DNA of 64,000 nt from Gammaproteobacteria bacterium RIFOXYD12_FULL_61_37 (GCA_001801995.1 MGZB01000001.1:375289-439288), one strand, 5' to 3'. Shown: positions 1-9,050, counted from the stretch's first letter. Made by a program: numbers and translations. The notes: a model not told the origin generated them from the sequence alone.

Positions 1-257
1 TGCAAGAGCGCTTCCCCAAGGCCGAAATGCAGGACGTGCCCGGCCTGTGCAAGGTCGTCAGCCGCGCCGACATCGAAACCGCCGACTGGAGCCTCACCCC
101 CGGCCGCTACGTCGGCGTCGCCCCGGCGGAGGTGGACGAGAACTTCGACTTCGAGCAGACACTGCGCGACATTCATGTGGAACTGGCTGATTTGAATCGC
201 GAGGCGGTAGAACTGGCGGCGAAGATTCAGGAGAACTTCGAGGAATTGGGCGTATGA
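1..257 (+). CDS. hsdM: Type I restriction-modification DNA methyltransferase subunit HsdM (3' end only)
   Basis: Only the last 84 codons are in the window; the first complete codon starts at base 3. The visible tail has the acidic, helical end typical of type I HsdM subunits: a region ending in a Pro-Gly-Arg-Tyr-Val-Gly-Val segment, then a helix rich in Glu, Asp and Leu. The N6-adenine methyltransferase core lies outside the window, so the family call rests on this tail and on context. The stop codon overlaps the hsdS start as ATGA, which implies translational coupling of the M and S subunits that form the methylase with HsdS. Confidence 0.85.
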   Translation, partial: QERFPKAEMQDVPGLCKVVSRADIETADWSLTPGRYVGVAPAEVDENFDFEQTLRDIHVELADLNREAVELAAKIQENFEELGV

Positions 258-1438
258 GTTGGCCGCTTGCGAAGTTCGAGGAAGTTGCCCTCCCTGTAAA
301 GGGTTCAATTGTCTCCGGTCCATTTGGGTCGAATATAGGTAGCCGCTTCTTCGTTGATGAAGGAGTTCCGGTCATTCGCGGTAACAATCTGACCTTCGGG
401 CAGCGGCGTTTCATCGACGATGGTTTCGTATATCTCACCGAAGAAAAGGCTCAGGAGTTTCGAAACTGTGAAGCCGTCGAGGGAGACTTGGTTTTCACCG
501 CCGCCGGAACGATAGGACAGGTTGGCATTATTCCGCCGGATACTTGTTTCGAGCGTTACATCATCTCGAACAAGCAGCTTCGTGTCAGATGTGACAAAGG
601 CAAAGTCAGCCCGCTATTCCTCTTCCTTTGGTTCACAACGCGGGAGATGAGGCAGCACATCATCAACAAGAACAGTGGCAGCACCATCCCGCTCATCAAC
701 TTGGGAATTCTGCGTGGGTTGCCCGTACCGCTGCCACCGATCGAAGTGCAAGAGCAGATTGCCGCCACCATCTCAGCCTACGACGACCTGATCGAAAACA
801 ACCGGCGGCGCATGGCGCTGCTGGAGGAGTCGGCGCGGCTGCTCTACCGCGAATGGTTCGTCCGCCTGCGCTTCCCCGGCTATGAGCACACGCGCATCAC
901 CAATGGCGTGCCGGAGGGATGGGAAAAAGTTAAGGTTGGTTCGCTGCTCAGCAAAATTGGGAAGGGCAGGAAGATCAAGCGTGACGACTATCTTGAATCC
1001 GGCCCAATTCCGTGCGTTGATCAAGGCGTGGACTTCATCGGGGGTTACACAGATAACGAAGAGGCGCTATTTACTGATCCGTTACCACTGATTGTTTTTG
1101 GCGACCATACAAGGGTGTTGAAGTTCGTGAGTTTCCCGTTCGCCAGTGGCGCGGATGGAACTCAACTGATTTATCCAAATACCCCGAGGATAAGTCCAGA
1201 ATATCTCTATTTCTCCTTGAAGGCGATTGATCTGTCGAACTACTTCTATGCTCGTCACTTCAAGTTTTTGAAGGAAGAAAGTCTGTTGATTCCTGCCGAA
1301 TCACTTGTTCGAGAATTTACGAGATTCGCAGCTACGAATTTCGAGCAGATCAATAACCTTCGGACCCAAACGCAAAAACTCCGCGCCGCCCGCGACCTGC
1401 TGCTGCCGCGCCTGATGAGCGGCGAGATCGCCGTATGA
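254..1438 (+). CDS. hsdS: Type I restriction-modification specificity subunit HsdS
   Basis: HsdS recognises the bipartite target DNA sequence and directs both the methylase (M2S) and the restriction complex (R2M2S). The 394-residue protein has the normal two-half layout. A first target-recognition domain spans about residues 1-150. A central conserved helix (about 156-202, beginning Leu-Pro-Val-Pro-Leu-Pro-Pro and holding Gln-Glu-Gln-Ile-Ala) acts as the molecular ruler. A second recognition domain spans about 215-350, and a second conserved helix ends in Pro-Arg-Leu-Met-Ser-Gly-Glu. Both halves look intact, so two half-sites are expected. The start and stop codons both overlap their neighbours as ATGA. 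The target sequence cannot be predicted by eye. Confidence 0.95.
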   Translation: MSWPLAKFEEVALPVKGSIVSGPFGSNIGSRFFVDEGVPVIRGNNLTFGQRRFIDDGFVYLTEEKAQEFRNCEAVEGDLVFTAAGTIGQVGIIPPDTCFERYIISNKQLRVRCDKGKVSPLFLFLWFTTREMRQHIINKNSGSTIPLINLGILRGLPVPLPPIEVQEQIAATISAYDDLIENNRRRMALLEESARLLYREWFVRLRFPGYEHTRITNGVPEGWEKVKVGSLLSKIGKGRKIKRDDYLESGPIPCVDQGVDFIGGYTDNEEALFTDPLPLIVFGDHTRVLKFVSFPFASGADGTQLIYPNTPRISPEYLYFSLKAIDLSNYFYARHFKFLKEESLLIPAESLVREFTRFAATNFEQINNLRTQTQKLRAARDLLLPRLMSGEIAV

Positions 1439-2340
1439 ATCCGCAAGCCGACTATACGATCATCGAAATCCAACCCGATTGGGTGTTGGAGCCCGAGGCC
1501 ATGGGCAGCAAGGACAAGTTCTGGTTTCGGGGCGACGACGGGCCGGAGTGGCTGTTCAAGTTTCCGCAGGCCAATACCGGGCAGCACTGGTCGGAGAAGA
1601 TCGCCGCCGAAGTGGCCGACCAACTGGACATTCTGCATGCTCGGGTGGAGTTGGCGCTGTTCCTGGAGGTGCGGGGTTCGGCCACGGAATCCTTCGCCCG
1701 CGATGGGCGTGAGCTGGTTCACGGTAACCAGATCATGGCCGGCAGTGTGCTGGACTATGATCCCGGCAAGCAGTTTCGCCAGTCAGACCACACGCTGGAG
1801 AACATCCTTCTGTCTCTGGAACGGATTTTTTTGTCGGCGGACGCGAGGAAGCGCGCCAAGGAACAGTTGGCCGACTATCTGGTCCTGGATGCCTTGGTCG
1901 GCAACACCGACCGCCATCACGAGAACTGGGGCGTCCTGCGCAAAAGGACGGAAAGTGGCTGGCAGGGCATGCTGGCGCCCACCTTCGACCATGCCTCCTC
2001 GCTGGGCCGCGAGCTGGTTGACGACAGCGCGGGCAAGTGCCGCCGCCGCTTGTTGGCTGATGGGCGTTTGGCGCAATATGCGGAGAAGGCATCCGGCGCG
2101 ATTTTCTGGCAGACGAGCGACAAGCACGGAGTCAGCCCGCTTGATCTGATACGCCGTGTGACGGACTTGCATCCTGCATTGTTCGGCTCTGCTCTGAAGC
2201 GGCTGACAAACCTGGATCGGGCGACGCTGCAAGAGATCGTGCGGCGGGTGCCAACAGACTGGATGAGTGAACTCGCGCGGGATTTCGCCGTTGAGTTGAT
2301 GTGTTACACCCTGGAGCAATTAAGAAAGATCATGCCATGA
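1435..2340 (+). CDS. HipA-like (PI3/4-kinase-fold) protein kinase, compact form, within the restriction operon
   Basis: This 301-residue protein has the landmarks of the HipA kinase fold. A candidate ATP-binding Lys42 lies in Leu-Phe-Lys-Phe-Pro. A Glu-rich helix follows (Glu59). The catalytic loop is Gly-Asn-Thr-Asp-Arg-His-His-Glu-Asn with Asp159 and Asn164, and the metal-binding Asp185 sits in Phe-Asp-His-Ala-Ser-Ser. The kinase core therefore looks complete. It is shorter than classical HipA (about 440 residues) and lacks the N-terminal subdomain, as in HipT-type toxins. No HipB-like DNA-binding antitoxin is adjacent. ATGA overlaps tie it to hsdS upstream and to the HIRAN-domain gene downstream. 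It is probably a kinase; its substrate and its role (toxin, or regulator of restriction) are unknown. Confidence 0.8.
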   Translation: MNPQADYTIIEIQPDWVLEPEAMGSKDKFWFRGDDGPEWLFKFPQANTGQHWSEKIAAEVADQLDILHARVELALFLEVRGSATESFARDGRELVHGNQIMAGSVLDYDPGKQFRQSDHTLENILLSLERIFLSADARKRAKEQLADYLVLDALVGNTDRHHENWGVLRKRTESGWQGMLAPTFDHASSLGRELVDDSAGKCRRRLLADGRLAQYAEKASGAIFWQTSDKHGVSPLDLIRRVTDLHPALFGSALKRLTNLDRATLQEIVRRVPTDWMSELARDFAVELMCYTLEQLRKIMP

Positions 2341-3083
2341 CCGACAAAACTTTGTTTCTAGCCTGGCAAGACAAGCGCATGACGCGCGAGTGGTTTCCCG
2401 TGGGGCGGCTGGACGTGTTGGCCGACAAAGGGGCATACCGCTTTCGCTATATCAAGGGCGCGGAACGTGCGCGCGAGCGAGCCGGCTTTGATGGTTTGAT
2501 GGATTTCCCGGACTTGGAACGGACTTATGAATCGTCGGTGCTGTTTCCGTTGTTCATGAACCGGATCATCCCGGCGGGTCGCAAGGATTTTCCGGAATAC
2601 CTGCGCATGCTGGATTTGCCGGAGGGATCGGAACCCGCCGAGATTCTGGAGGTGGACGGCGGTTATCGCGCCACAGACAGCTTCGAGGTCTTTCCCAGAA
2701 TTGAGCGTGCGGCGGATGGGACGTTTCGCAGCCGGTTTTTCCTGCATGGCTGGCGGCATGTGAACCCGGATGCGCAACGTCGTATCGAAAGCCTGCAAGC
2801 AGGCGAGAATCTGTATGTGACGATTGAGCTGACCAACCCGGAAACGCGCTTGGCCGTGCAAATCCAGACCGAGGATTACTACATGATCGGCTGGGCGCCG
2901 CGTTACTTGGTCGGCGACCTGGTCCACGCCATCGCGCTATCCCCGAGGGAGTATGGCGCCAAGGTGGTCCGAATCAACCCCGCTCCCGCTCCCTCGAAAC
3001 AGCGGTTGCTGGTGGAACTGAGCGGGCGCTGGCCGGAGTACGCGCCGATGACGCAGGGGGATTTCGAGTTGCTGGCGCATTGA
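2337..3083 (+). CDS. HIRAN-domain protein paired with the HipA-like kinase
   Basis: The start is placed at the ATG at 2337, which overlaps the kinase stop as ATGA and gives 248 residues; an upstream in-frame start at 2301 would lie inside the kinase gene. Residues 1-125 form an alpha/beta region holding Phe-Pro-Leu-Phe-Met-Asn-Arg, which loosely resembles the N-terminal subdomain missing from the kinase (inference). Residues about 130-225 look like a HIRAN domain: Phe-Phe-Leu-His-Gly-Trp-Arg-His, then Leu-Gln-Ala-Gly-Glu, then Ile-Gly-Trp-Ala-Pro-Arg-Tyr-Leu. HIRAN domains in Rad5/HLTF-type proteins bind single-stranded 3' DNA ends. The protein might therefore report DNA damage or ends to the kinase, but no function is shown by the sequence. 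Confidence 0.75.
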   Translation: MTDKTLFLAWQDKRMTREWFPVGRLDVLADKGAYRFRYIKGAERARERAGFDGLMDFPDLERTYESSVLFPLFMNRIIPAGRKDFPEYLRMLDLPEGSEPAEILEVDGGYRATDSFEVFPRIERAADGTFRSRFFLHGWRHVNPDAQRRIESLQAGENLYVTIELTNPETRLAVQIQTEDYYMIGWAPRYLVGDLVHAIALSPREYGAKVVRINPAPAPSKQRLLVELSGRWPEYAPMTQGDFELLAH

Positions 3084-3245
3084 TTCGTTTGGCTCAAATC
3101 CCCTCCAATCGAACCAATTAACTGGGTGGGTTGATCCAAATAATCAGGCGGTGATTGCCAAGCTATTATTTTTTATGAATGTTTGTTTCTGCTCGTATAT
3201 GAACAATGAGCCAAATGCGAGCCCATAGATGAGCCAATAAAACAA

Positions 3246-6200
3246 ATGGCCTACACCGACATCAACAGCGAAGACCGACTGGTTCAGGCGACCTTTGCCG
3301 ATCACCTGGAAAAGGTGCTGGGTTGGGAGAGCGTCTACGCCTGGAACCAGGAAACCTTCGGTCCGACCGGTACGTTGGGCCGCGCCAGTGAACGCGAGGT
3401 GGTGTTGGTGCGTGACTTGCGGGCGGCACTGGTGAAGCTCAACCCGGGGTTGCCGGAGTCGGCGATCAATGAGGCGGTGGACAAGCTCACCCACCATGAT
3501 TATTCGCGCTCGCTGCTTCAGCACAATCAGGCGTTCTACAAGCTGATCCGCGACGGTGTGCCGGTGAGTTACCGCGACACGCAAGGGGCTTTGCGGCACG
3601 CGCAGGCCAGGGTGATTGATTTCCGCAATCCGGGCAACAACCGTTTTCTGGTAGTGCGCGAATTCAAGATCACCGGGCTGCGCACGCCCAACTACAATCG
3701 CCGCGCCGACCTGGTCTGCTTCGTCAATGGTCTGCCGCTGGTGTTCATCGAACTGAAAGCGGTGTACAAAAATATCCGTGCCGGTTTCGACGGCAATCTG
3801 CGCGATTATCTCGACGAGAATGTCATCGCCCATGCTTTCCACCACAACGCTTTCCTGATCGTGAGCAATGGTGACAACGCCCGCTATGGTTCCATCACCA
3901 GCGCGTGGGAGCACTTCGGCGAATGGAAGCGCTTGGACGAGCGGGACAAGGGTAGCGTGGCGGCGGAGGTGTTGCTCAACGGCATGCTGACCAAAGAGCG
4001 ACTGCTCGACATCATCGAGAATTTCATTCTGTTCGACGCCAGCAAGGCCGGGGCGATGCGCAAGGTGGTGGCGCGCAACCATCAACTGCTGGGGGTGAAT
4101 CAGGCGGTGGCGGCGGTGGTGCGGCAAGAGGAGATCAAGCGGCAGTTCCCGCCGGGCGAGCGGCTGAAACATCGCGTTATTGAATTGCCGGGAGTAGGGG
4201 CGAATTCATTCGCCCAGAACACGCGGGATTGGGCGAATGAATTCGCCCCTACGTTGAAGGCGGCGGAGCCTGTTGCACCGGCCTACCATGCGCAACCGGA
4301 ATCCCGCACCTTGCAGATCATAGAGCGGGCGCACCCAGATCTTGGGCGGCTTGGCGTGGTGTGGCACACCCAGGGCAGCGGCAAGTCCTATTCCATGGCC
4401 TTCTTCGCCGAGAAGGTGCGGCGCATGGTGGAGGGCAATTTTACCTTTGTGCTGATGACCGACCGCGATGATCTGGACAGCCAGATTTACAAGACCTTTG
4501 TCGGCTGCGGCGTGGCGGACGACCAGACGCCGCGCGCGGGTTCCGGCAAGGAGTTGAAGCTATTGCTCAAGGAAAATCCGCGCTACTTGTTCAGCCTGAT
4601 ACATAAATTCAACCAGGACGTAAAGCCGGGCGAGCCATACAGTGATCGCGATGACATCATCGTGATTTCGGATGAAGCGCACCGTACTCAGGCGGGCAAG
4701 TTGGCGCGCAACATGCGGCTGGCGCTGCCCAATGCGGCTTTCATCGGCTTCACCGGCACGCCGCTGTTCAAGCATGATGAACTGACCAAGCGCATTTTTG
4801 GGGGTTACATCTCGCGTTACGACTTCAAACGCAGCGAGGAAGACGGCGCGACGGTGAAGTTGGTTTACGAGAACCGGGGCGAAAAACTGGGGCTGGCGCG
4901 GCTGGACTTGAACGAGAAAATTGCCAGTGCGGTCGATGCGACCGACCTTGATCCTGACCAGACGGCCTTGCTGGAGAAATTGCTCGGCAAGGATTACGAG
5001 GTTATCACCGCCGACGAGCGGCTGGAAAAAATTGCTGCGGATTTCGTCGAACATTGCAGTACCCGCTGGGAATCCGGCAAGTCCATGCTGGTGTGCATAG
5101 ACAAGATCACCTGCGCCCGCATGTTGAAGCTGATCGAGCCGAAGTGGAAGGCGAAAGCTGCTGCGGTTCGAGCTGAAGCTGAGGCCAAACTGGCCGAAAT
5201 TGCCGCAACGCCGGATGATGAAAACAGGCAGACCCTGCATGCGCAGCGCGATCGCTTGCTGGCTAAGGCGGCCTGGCTTGATGAGGTCATCATCGAGATC
5301 ATTATCAGCGAGGCGCAAAAGGAGGTCGAGGATTTCAAGAAGTGGGGCTTCGACATCATTCCCCATCGTGCCCGTATGAAGCAGGGCTTCGAGACGCCGG
5401 ATGGCAAGCGCGTGGATGTGGAGTCGGCCTTCAAGAATCCGCAGCACCCGTTCCGCGTGGCGATTGTGTGCGCCATGTGGCTGACCGGTTTTGACGTCGA
5501 ATGTCTGGCGACGCTCTACATCGACAAACCGATGCGAGCGCATATCCTGATGCAGGCCATCGCCCGCGCCAACCGGCGTTATCCGGGCAAGGACTTCGGG
5601 CTGATCGTTGACTACAACGGCATGCTCAAGAGCCTGCGCGAGGCGCTTGCGCAATACGCGCTCGGCGACGACGGTGGCGATGAGGAAATCGTGGCGCCGC
5701 TGGAGGAACGCGTGGCAGCGCTGCACGACGCCATTGAGGCGACGGAGGCGCATCTGCGCGGGCTGGGGTTCGAGCCCGCAGAATTAGTGGGCGCCAAGGG
5801 ATTTGCACGAATTCAGGGGCTGGCGGACGCCGTTGATGCGGCCTATACCAACGACGAATCCAAGCGCCGTTTCGAGATTCTGTCCAGGGTGGTGTTCAGC
5901 CGTTTCAAGGCGCTGCTGGTGGAGCCTTCGGCGCTGACATATGCCGAGCGCCACGACAACATTGAGGCGATTTACAAGAAACTCACCGAACGCCGCGATA
6001 CGGCGGACGTGAGCGCGCTGCTCAAGGTACTGCATCGCATCGTCAATCAGGCGATTGCCACGCAATCTCCCGGTGAGGATCAAGCAAAAGGGCTGACGGT
6101 TGATCTCTCACTCATCAACATGGAAAAACTGCGCGAGGAATTCAGCAAGAAAGTTAAACACAAGGCGACCGTGATCGAGGATATTCGCGAGATCGTGGAG

Positions 6201-6707
6201 AAGAAACTGGCGCAGATGCTGGCCAACAATCCGCTGCGCATGAACTATGAAAAAAAGTACCAGGAAGTCATTGCGGCCTACAACGCCGACAAGGACAGAG
6301 CCACCGTGGAGGAGACTTTCGCCAGGCTATGGGATTTGTCCGGCAGTCTGGACGAGGAACAGCGGCGGGCGGTCGAATTGGGCCTCACCGAGGAACAGTT
6401 GGCGCTGTTCGACCTGCTCCGGAAAGAGTCGCTCAATGGGTCGGAACGCGAACTGATCAAGCAGGCCAGCCGAGAATTGCTGGCCGATTTACAGTGCTTG
6501 ATCGCACCGCTGGAACAATGGACCGAGAAAGAACAAACGCAGGCCGAGGTCGAGGTATTTATCCTCGATCACGTCTATCAGGCCCTACCTGAGCCTCCCT
6601 ACACGGCAGAGGACAAGAAGGAGGTCGCCGAGCTTGTCTATCGCCATATCTGGCAGCAAAGTGCAAGTGACCGGTTTCGCTGCCATGAAAGCACCCGCGT
6701 CACATAA
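3246..6707 (+). CDS. hsdR: Type I restriction-modification endonuclease/translocase subunit HsdR
   Basis: HsdR is the ATP-driven motor and nuclease of the restriction complex. The 1153 residues show, in order, a PD-(D/E)XK nuclease (Asp155, then Glu169-Leu-Lys171), a linker, and a superfamily 2 helicase with Walker A His-Thr-Gln-Gly-Ser-Gly-Lys-Ser at 374-381 and a DEAH box at 476-479. The second motor domain has Asp-Val-Glu-Cys-Leu and Gln-Ala-Ile-Ala-Arg-Ala-Asn-Arg, and a long helical C-terminal region follows. All catalytic motifs look intact. The linker at residues 317-336 is encoded by a palindromic insert (see the repeat at 4194). A 162-base gap separates it from the HIRAN gene, so it may have its own promoter, although the ribosome-binding site is weak. 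Confidence 0.96.
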   Translation: MAYTDINSEDRLVQATFADHLEKVLGWESVYAWNQETFGPTGTLGRASEREVVLVRDLRAALVKLNPGLPESAINEAVDKLTHHDYSRSLLQHNQAFYKLIRDGVPVSYRDTQGALRHAQARVIDFRNPGNNRFLVVREFKITGLRTPNYNRRADLVCFVNGLPLVFIELKAVYKNIRAGFDGNLRDYLDENVIAHAFHHNAFLIVSNGDNARYGSITSAWEHFGEWKRLDERDKGSVAAEVLLNGMLTKERLLDIIENFILFDASKAGAMRKVVARNHQLLGVNQAVAAVVRQEEIKRQFPPGERLKHRVIELPGVGANSFAQNTRDWANEFAPTLKAAEPVAPAYHAQPESRTLQIIERAHPDLGRLGVVWHTQGSGKSYSMAFFAEKVRRMVEGNFTFVLMTDRDDLDSQIYKTFVGCGVADDQTPRAGSGKELKLLLKENPRYLFSLIHKFNQDVKPGEPYSDRDDIIVISDEAHRTQAGKLARNMRLALPNAAFIGFTGTPLFKHDELTKRIFGGYISRYDFKRSEEDGATVKLVYENRGEKLGLARLDLNEKIASAVDATDLDPDQTALLEKLLGKDYEVITADERLEKIAADFVEHCSTRWESGKSMLVCIDKITCARMLKLIEPKWKAKAAAVRAEAEAKLAEIAATPDDENRQTLHAQRDRLLAKAAWLDEVIIEIIISEAQKEVEDFKKWGFDIIPHRARMKQGFETPDGKRVDVESAFKNPQHPFRVAIVCAMWLTGFDVECLATLYIDKPMRAHILMQAIARANRRYPGKDFGLIVDYNGMLKSLREALAQYALGDDGGDEEIVAPLEERVAALHDAIEATEAHLRGLGFEPAELVGAKGFARIQGLADAVDAAYTNDESKRRFEILSRVVFSRFKALLVEPSALTYAERHDNIEAIYKKLTERRDTADVSALLKVLHRIVNQAIATQSPGEDQAKGLTVDLSLINMEKLREEFSKKVKHKATVIEDIREIVEKKLAQMLANNPLRMNYEKKYQEVIAAYNADKDRATVEETFARLWDLSGSLDEEQRRAVELGLTEEQLALFDLLRKESLNGSERELIKQASRELLADLQCLIAPLEQWTEKEQTQAEVEVFILDHVYQALPEPPYTAEDKKEVAELVYRHIWQQSASDRFRCHESTRVT
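4194..4252. repeat. 59-base palindromic element inserted in frame within hsdR
   Basis: Two perfect 23-base inverted arms (4194-4216 and 4230-4252) flank a 13-base loop. Each arm contains its own smaller inverted repeat (GGGCGAAT, two bases, ATTCGCCC), so the unit can fold as one long hairpin or as two small ones. It lies inside hsdR without breaking the frame and encodes residues 317-336 in the linker between the nuclease and motor domains. A 13-base core, AATTCATTCGCCC, recurs at the end of rpmH (29108-29120). The layout resembles REP-like or RPE-type palindromic elements. No transposase is nearby. Confidence 0.85.
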
Positions 6708-6859
6708 CCCGTGCCTGATGCTCGAACTGGAGGAGGCTTCCCTCCCAGGCGATAATGCACATCTCACCGGTGCCGTCACCACCGCGCTAACTCCAGCAGG
6801 AAAATAGCGAGCGTCGACATAGTCGGCTACAGCCGATAGAACAATAGGATAGGTAAAAT

Positions 6860-7438
6860 ATGCTGCTGATGATCGACAACTACGACTCCTTCACCTACAA
6901 CCTGGTGCAATACCTGGGCGAGCTAGGCGAGGAGGTGCGAGTCTTCCGCAACGATGCCATTACTGTCGCGGAGATCGAGGCTATGGCACCGGACCGCTTG
7001 GTGATCTCTCCCGGCCCTTGCGACCCTGATCAGGCGGGCATCTCCCTGGCGGCGATCAATGCTTTTGGCGGCCGCATCCCGATTCTGGGGGTCTGCCTGG
7101 GGCACCAGTCCATCGGCCAAGCCTTCGGCGGCCGGATCGTCCATGCCCGCGAGGTGATGCACGGCAAGACCTCGCCGATCTTCCATGCCGATACCGGCGT
7201 CTTCAGCGGGCTAGCCAATCCCTTTGAGGCTACCCGCTACCACTCCCTGGTGATCGAGCGGGCCAGCCTGCCGGACTGCCTGGAGATCACCGCCTGGACC
7301 GAGCGGGATGGTGCGATGGACGAGATCATGGGTGTGCGCCACAGGACGCTAGACGTGCAGGGGGTGCAGTTCCACCCCGAATCCATCCTCACACAGCACG
7401 GCCATGACCTGCTGCGCAATTTCATCGAGGGCAAGTAA
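6860..7438 (+). CDS. trpG: Anthranilate/aminodeoxychorismate synthase glutamine amidotransferase subunit
   Basis: TrpG hydrolyses glutamine and passes ammonia to TrpE (anthranilate synthesis) or, in bacteria with an amphibolic subunit, to PabB for folate. The 192-residue class I amidotransferase has the nucleophile Cys79 in Gly-Val-Cys-Leu-Gly-His-Gln and the His172/Glu174 pair in Phe-His-Pro-Glu-Ser. It also has the usual opening Asp-Asn-Tyr-Asp-Ser-Phe-Thr-Tyr-Asn. A ribosome-binding site (AGGATAGG) precedes the ATG. The stop is followed at once by trpD, so the two form an operon. trpE is not in the window: upstream of a 152-base gap lies hsdR. Confidence 0.95.
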   Translation: MLLMIDNYDSFTYNLVQYLGELGEEVRVFRNDAITVAEIEAMAPDRLVISPGPCDPDQAGISLAAINAFGGRIPILGVCLGHQSIGQAFGGRIVHAREVMHGKTSPIFHADTGVFSGLANPFEATRYHSLVIERASLPDCLEITAWTERDGAMDEIMGVRHRTLDVQGVQFHPESILTQHGHDLLRNFIEGK

Positions 7439-8458
7439 ATGGATCTCAAAGAGGCGATCAATCAGGTCATCGGCCGTCAGGATCTGAGCCAGGAGCAGAT
7501 GACCGCCGTGATGAAGACCATCATGACTGGCGGCGCCACCCCGGCCCAGATCGGCGGCTTCCTCGTCGGCCTGCGCATGAAGGGAGAGACGGTGACCGAG
7601 ATCGCTGCAGCGGCGGTCGTCATGCGCGAGCTGGCGGCCCCCGTAGCCATCAGTAAGACCCATCTGGTCGATACCTGTGGCACCGGTGGCGACGCCAGCG
7701 GCCTGTTCAACGTCTCAACCGCCGCCGCCTTCGTCGCAGCCGCCGCCGGGGCAAGAGTGGCCAAGCACGGCAACCGTTCCATAACGTCCAAGTCCGGCAG
7801 CGCCGACGTACTAGAGGCCGCCGGGGTGCGGCTCGACATCAGCCCCCTCCAGGTGGCCGAATGCGTCGAAAAGGCGGGGGTCGGCTTCATGTTCGCCCCG
7901 GCTCACCATGGCGCCATGAAGCACGCCATCGGGCCGCGCCGGGAGATGGGCGTCCGCACCATCTTCAATGTCCTCGGCCCCCTCACCAATCCGGCGGGGG
8001 CACCCAACCAGGTCCTGGGGGTCTTTAGCGCCGAGCTGCTGGAACCTCTTGCCCTTGTGCTGCAAAAGCTCGGCTCCCGCCATGTGCTGGTGGTGCATGC
8101 CCGTGACGGACTAGACGAGATCAGCATCGCCGGTCCCACCGACGTGGCGGAACTGAAGGAGGGCCAGATCCGGTGCTTCAGCATCCAGCCGGAGGACTTC
8201 GGCATCCAGCGCGGCCCCATTGAGGCCATCAAGGCGGCCGATGCCGGGGACAGCTTGCGCATCATCCGTTCGGTATTGGAAGATCACCCCGGCTCCGCCA
8301 GAGACATCGTAGTCCTGAATGCCGGGGCCGCCATATACGCCGCCGGGATCTCCAGCACGCTGGCGGATGGGGTCAAAAAGGCCCATGCCGCCATCGCCAG
8401 CGGCGCGGCCCGCAATAAGCTGGATCAACTGGTGGTGCTGACTCAGGGTTTCGAATAA
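7439..8458 (+). CDS. trpD: Anthranilate phosphoribosyltransferase
   Basis: TrpD transfers phosphoribose from PRPP to anthranilate, the second step of tryptophan synthesis. The 339-residue protein carries the PRPP-binding Cys80-Gly-Thr-Gly-Gly-Asp85 motif, Lys-His-Gly-Asn-Arg at 109-113 that contacts anthranilate, and the Gly-Pro-Leu-Thr-Asn-Pro segment of the family. The length is normal. The ATG lies directly after the trpG stop. Unlike many gammaproteobacterial loci, no trpC follows; the next gene is convergent and its stop codon begins on the next base after the trpD stop. Confidence 0.97.
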   Translation: MDLKEAINQVIGRQDLSQEQMTAVMKTIMTGGATPAQIGGFLVGLRMKGETVTEIAAAAVVMRELAAPVAISKTHLVDTCGTGGDASGLFNVSTAAAFVAAAAGARVAKHGNRSITSKSGSADVLEAAGVRLDISPLQVAECVEKAGVGFMFAPAHHGAMKHAIGPRREMGVRTIFNVLGPLTNPAGAPNQVLGVFSAELLEPLALVLQKLGSRHVLVVHARDGLDEISIAGPTDVAELKEGQIRCFSIQPEDFGIQRGPIEAIKAADAGDSLRIIRSVLEDHPGSARDIVVLNAGAAIYAAGISSTLADGVKKAHAAIASGAARNKLDQLVVLTQGFE

Positions 8459-8983
8459 TCAGGGCTTGATCGGCTGAATGGTTTTCCGCATGAGAATTTC
8501 ATCCTCGCCTTCGACCAGAAAATCCTTGATCTTGCCGATCTGTAGGAAGCCCTTAGCCCGATAAAAACCCTGCGCCTTTCCATTAAAGGCTGAAACCAGC
8601 AGCCAGATATTTCGCGTCTTGCTCTGAAATTCCCCCTCGATATATTCGAGCATGCGGGAACCCACCCCCATCCCCTGCACCTCTGGTATCAGGGCAAACA
8701 TTTCGATATAGACGCCCCGCAGCCAGGGATATCTGAGGCAAAGGATGCCGGCAACGGCATCGTTGACGACAATCGCCAAGCGGCCCGCATCCGGTTCGGG
8801 ATTGCGCAAATAGACCGAAATACTTTCCTTCGAATAACCCAGCCGGAGCCAAGGGTCCATCGCGGCGATTCGCATCGCAAGCCTCTCGACTTCACCCTCG
8901 CCGCGCCTGGACATGTCTTCAATCTGGATATTCAGTGCGGCCTCTCCAGTTTGGTCATAGGAATCAAGATATTCCGCGTTCAA
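8459..8983 (-). CDS. GNAT-family N-acetyltransferase
   Basis: This 174-residue protein has the GNAT acetyl-CoA fold. The pyrophosphate-binding motif A is Val-Gln-Gly-Met-Gly-Val-Gly-Ser-Arg at 102-110, preceded by a beta-bulge strand (Tyr-Ile-Glu-Met-Phe-Ala-Leu) and followed by Phe-Tyr-Arg-Ala-Lys-Gly-Phe of motif B. The substrate cannot be inferred; RimI-like and small-molecule acetylases are both possible. The longest reading uses a TTG start at 8983. An internal ATG at 8914 (residue 24) would leave the domain intact, so the start is uncertain. It converges on trpD with no gap and diverges from the deaminase gene across 67 bases that must hold both promoters. Confidence 0.85.
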   Translation of the reverse strand: MNAEYLDSYDQTGEAALNIQIEDMSRRGEGEVERLAMRIAAMDPWLRLGYSKESISVYLRNPEPDAGRLAIVVNDAVAGILCLRYPWLRGVYIEMFALIPEVQGMGVGSRMLEYIEGEFQSKTRNIWLLVSAFNGKAQGFYRAKGFLQIGKIKDFLVEGEDEILMRKTIQPIKP

Positions 8984-9050
8984 TTCTCATCACACCTTTT
9001 CCACTTCATAGGTGCAATAATTCCAGAACCCCATCGAGATCGGCTACTAC

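Noticed and set aside
3144-4172. Open frame of 342 codons on the minus strand across the hsdR start
   Set aside because: It is antisense to the HsdR nuclease domain, rich in His, Gln and Leu as expected for shadow frames, and lacks a family signature.
4560-5753. Long open frame (397 codons) on the minus strand within hsdR
   Set aside because: It lies antisense to the conserved HsdR motor domain, has no recognisable motif, and arises from GC-rich codon bias.
6685-6810. Short frame of about 41 codons overlapping the hsdR end and running toward trpG
   Set aside because: No ribosome-binding site, no motif, and HsdR itself ends at a normal place; it could be a relic but nothing supports a gene.
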